Part shown: one piece after another, positions 5,887-6,779 of the stretch
How the letters are laid out: each line of letters begins with the position of its first letter
Position numbering within the stretch: position 1 is the stretch's first letter
Assembly (NCBI GenBank): GCA_036274645.1
Contig: DASUFH010000318.1
Coordinates: 1 to 6,779 of the forward strand
Direction: 5' to 3'
Length of the DNA: 6,779 nucleotides
Source of the DNA: DASUFH01 sp036274645
Lineage (GTDB): Bacteria; Acidobacteriota; Terriglobia; 20CM-2-55-15
The notes under the pieces: generated by a model
Seen by the model: only the letters and a program-made list of their open reading frames with translations
The model's database searches: none
What the model was told of the DNA's origin: nothing
Translations under genes and position numbers: made by a program

Positions 5887-6779
5887 TAAAACTTGAAGGC
5901 TTCCTTTTTGTATTGGGAGGCCAGTTCCTTGATGCCCGGGGCCGCCTTCATGTCCGGCTTCAGAATCGCGTTGTATTGTTCCAGGGCCTGGTCGCGCTTG
6001 CCTTCGGCATCGTAGAACTTTCCGATCCAGAGCCGGGCATTGCCACGATCGGTGTCGGTAGACCGCTGGTCTGCGATGACGCGGTTCCAGATCTTGCGGG
6101 CTTCCGGAAGGTCCTGGTTGGAAATGTTCGCGCGGGCCATCAGCAGCAGAACCTTCGGCGCTTCCAGACGGTCGTATCCGTCACGTCCCGCTGAGATTTT
6201 CTCGAGGACGTTTTCATAGATCGTGATCGCCTTGTCGTAGTTCATCAGCCGGCTCTGAACGGCCGCTCCGGACATTTCCAGCAGATAGTTTCGCGGATAA
6301 CGCCGGTGCAGGTCGGTGAGCGTTTCCATCGCCTTGTCGTACTGTTTTTCCCGGTTGTACAGAACGACCAGAAGCATCTTGGCGTCCGTGGCGGCGGCGC
6401 CACCGTTGCGCGCAACGTCCGCGACGTCAGCGATGCCGGCCTCTTTGTCGCCCCCGGACCACAACAGCAGAAAGACGCGCAGCCATTTCGGGATGGAGCC
6501 GAGCGCATATTTGTACAATCCGATCGACAGTTTCGCGTCGGTAAACTTCGGGTCCTGCTTGAGGACCTTTTCATGCAGGTCTCTGGCCGCGCTCGCGTTG
6601 TCCAGGGCCCTCGTGTAATTCTTCTTCGCGACAGCTTCGAAGGCCGCAAGTGTGCCCTTGGCGACTCCCTTGGCGTAGAGCGCGCGAATATCGTTGCGCG
6701 TTTCCTTCTTGTCCAGGATGGCGTCGGCCTTCTTGATCGCAATCTTGATCGTGTCGCGCAGCTGGTCTTCGTCCTCTTT
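5886..6779 (-). CDS. TPR-repeat protein, N-terminus outside window
   Basis: The minus-strand frame is open from the window end to TAG at 5886-5888, giving 297 residues without the true start. A TTG at 6518 lies in mid-repeat and is not a credible start. The visible protein is helical with TPR-like units: about 44-78 ('ALDNASAARDLHEKVLKQDP'), 132-165 ('YNREKQYDKAMETLTDLHRRYP'), 167-194 ('YDKAITIYENVLEK'), 206-238 ('LPEARKIWNRVI') and 246-275 ('GKRDQALEQYNAIL'). Residues 86-112 ('GLYKYALGSIPKWLR' then 'GGDKEAG') recall the core of eukaryotic TTC39/IML2 proteins and related bacterial TPR proteins. A signal peptide or lipobox, if any, would lie outside the window. TPR proteins serve as binding scaffolds, and no catalytic motif is seen. 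It converges on the MFS gene with a 35-base gap. TPR identity is confident; role unknown. Confidence 0.85.
   Translation of the reverse strand, partial: KEDEDQLRDTIKIAIKKADAILDKKETRNDIRALYAKGVAKGTLAAFEAVAKKNYTRALDNASAARDLHEKVLKQDPKFTDAKLSIGLYKYALGSIPKWLRVFLLLWSGGDKEAGIADVADVARNGGAAATDAKMLLVVLYNREKQYDKAMETLTDLHRRYPRNYLLEMSGAAVQSRLMNYDKAITIYENVLEKISAGRDGYDRLEAPKVLLLMARANISNQDLPEARKIWNRVIADQRSTDTDRGNARLWIGKFYDAEGKRDQALEQYNAILKPDMKAAPGIKELASQYKKEAFKF

Noticed and set aside
6245..6742. Second minus-strand frame overlapping the TPR gene
   Set aside because: Arg/Ser/Pro-rich translation without repeats; the overlapping frame has clear TPR units and an uninterrupted reading to the window end.

Overview
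The window is a high-GC bacterial chromosomal segment. The protein types, and how I remember their relatives, suggest a member of the Acidobacteriota: an M23 peptidase with an N-terminal beta domain, a HEAT-repeat protein, a DUF3810-type putative zinc peptidase, and a TPR protein with a TTC39-like core. The phylum is an inference from family resemblance, not from a marker gene. No plasmid, phage, transposase, tRNA, rRNA or CRISPR is visible, and gene density is high with no gene-free stretch over 300 bases.

Positions 1-4230 (+) hold five tightly packed genes that probably form one operon. They are the C-terminal part of a TldE/PmbA-type subunit (cut by the window start), a secreted M23/LytM-type peptidase, a HEAT-repeat protein, a four-helix membrane protein resembling DUF4149, and a membrane-anchored DUF3810-like HELGH protein. 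Gaps are 19, 9 and 11 bases, followed by an 8-base overlap. Three of the five products belong to peptidase or peptidase-like families and three carry a signal or membrane segments, so a role in envelope or protein turnover is a reasonable guess. No direct functional link is visible.

Positions 4231-4428 are intergenic. They hold the most striking non-coding structure in the window: a perfect 47-base inverted repeat (4240-4286 and 4312-4358) around a 25-base spacer. Each arm contains smaller palindromes of its own, which is the architecture of a REPIN (a doublet of inverted REP sequences). It is less GC-rich than its surroundings and probably belongs to a dispersed family mobilised in trans.

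Positions 4429-5850 (+) encode a 12-helix MFS transporter with an unusually long periplasmic loop. It converges on a TPR-repeat gene on the minus strand (5886 to beyond the window end, N-terminus missing). A short hairpin lies at the junction and may act as a weak bidirectional terminator.

Most of the window is ordinary core-type gene content. The items most worth following up are the REPIN-like element and the two poorly characterised membrane proteins at the end of the operon.
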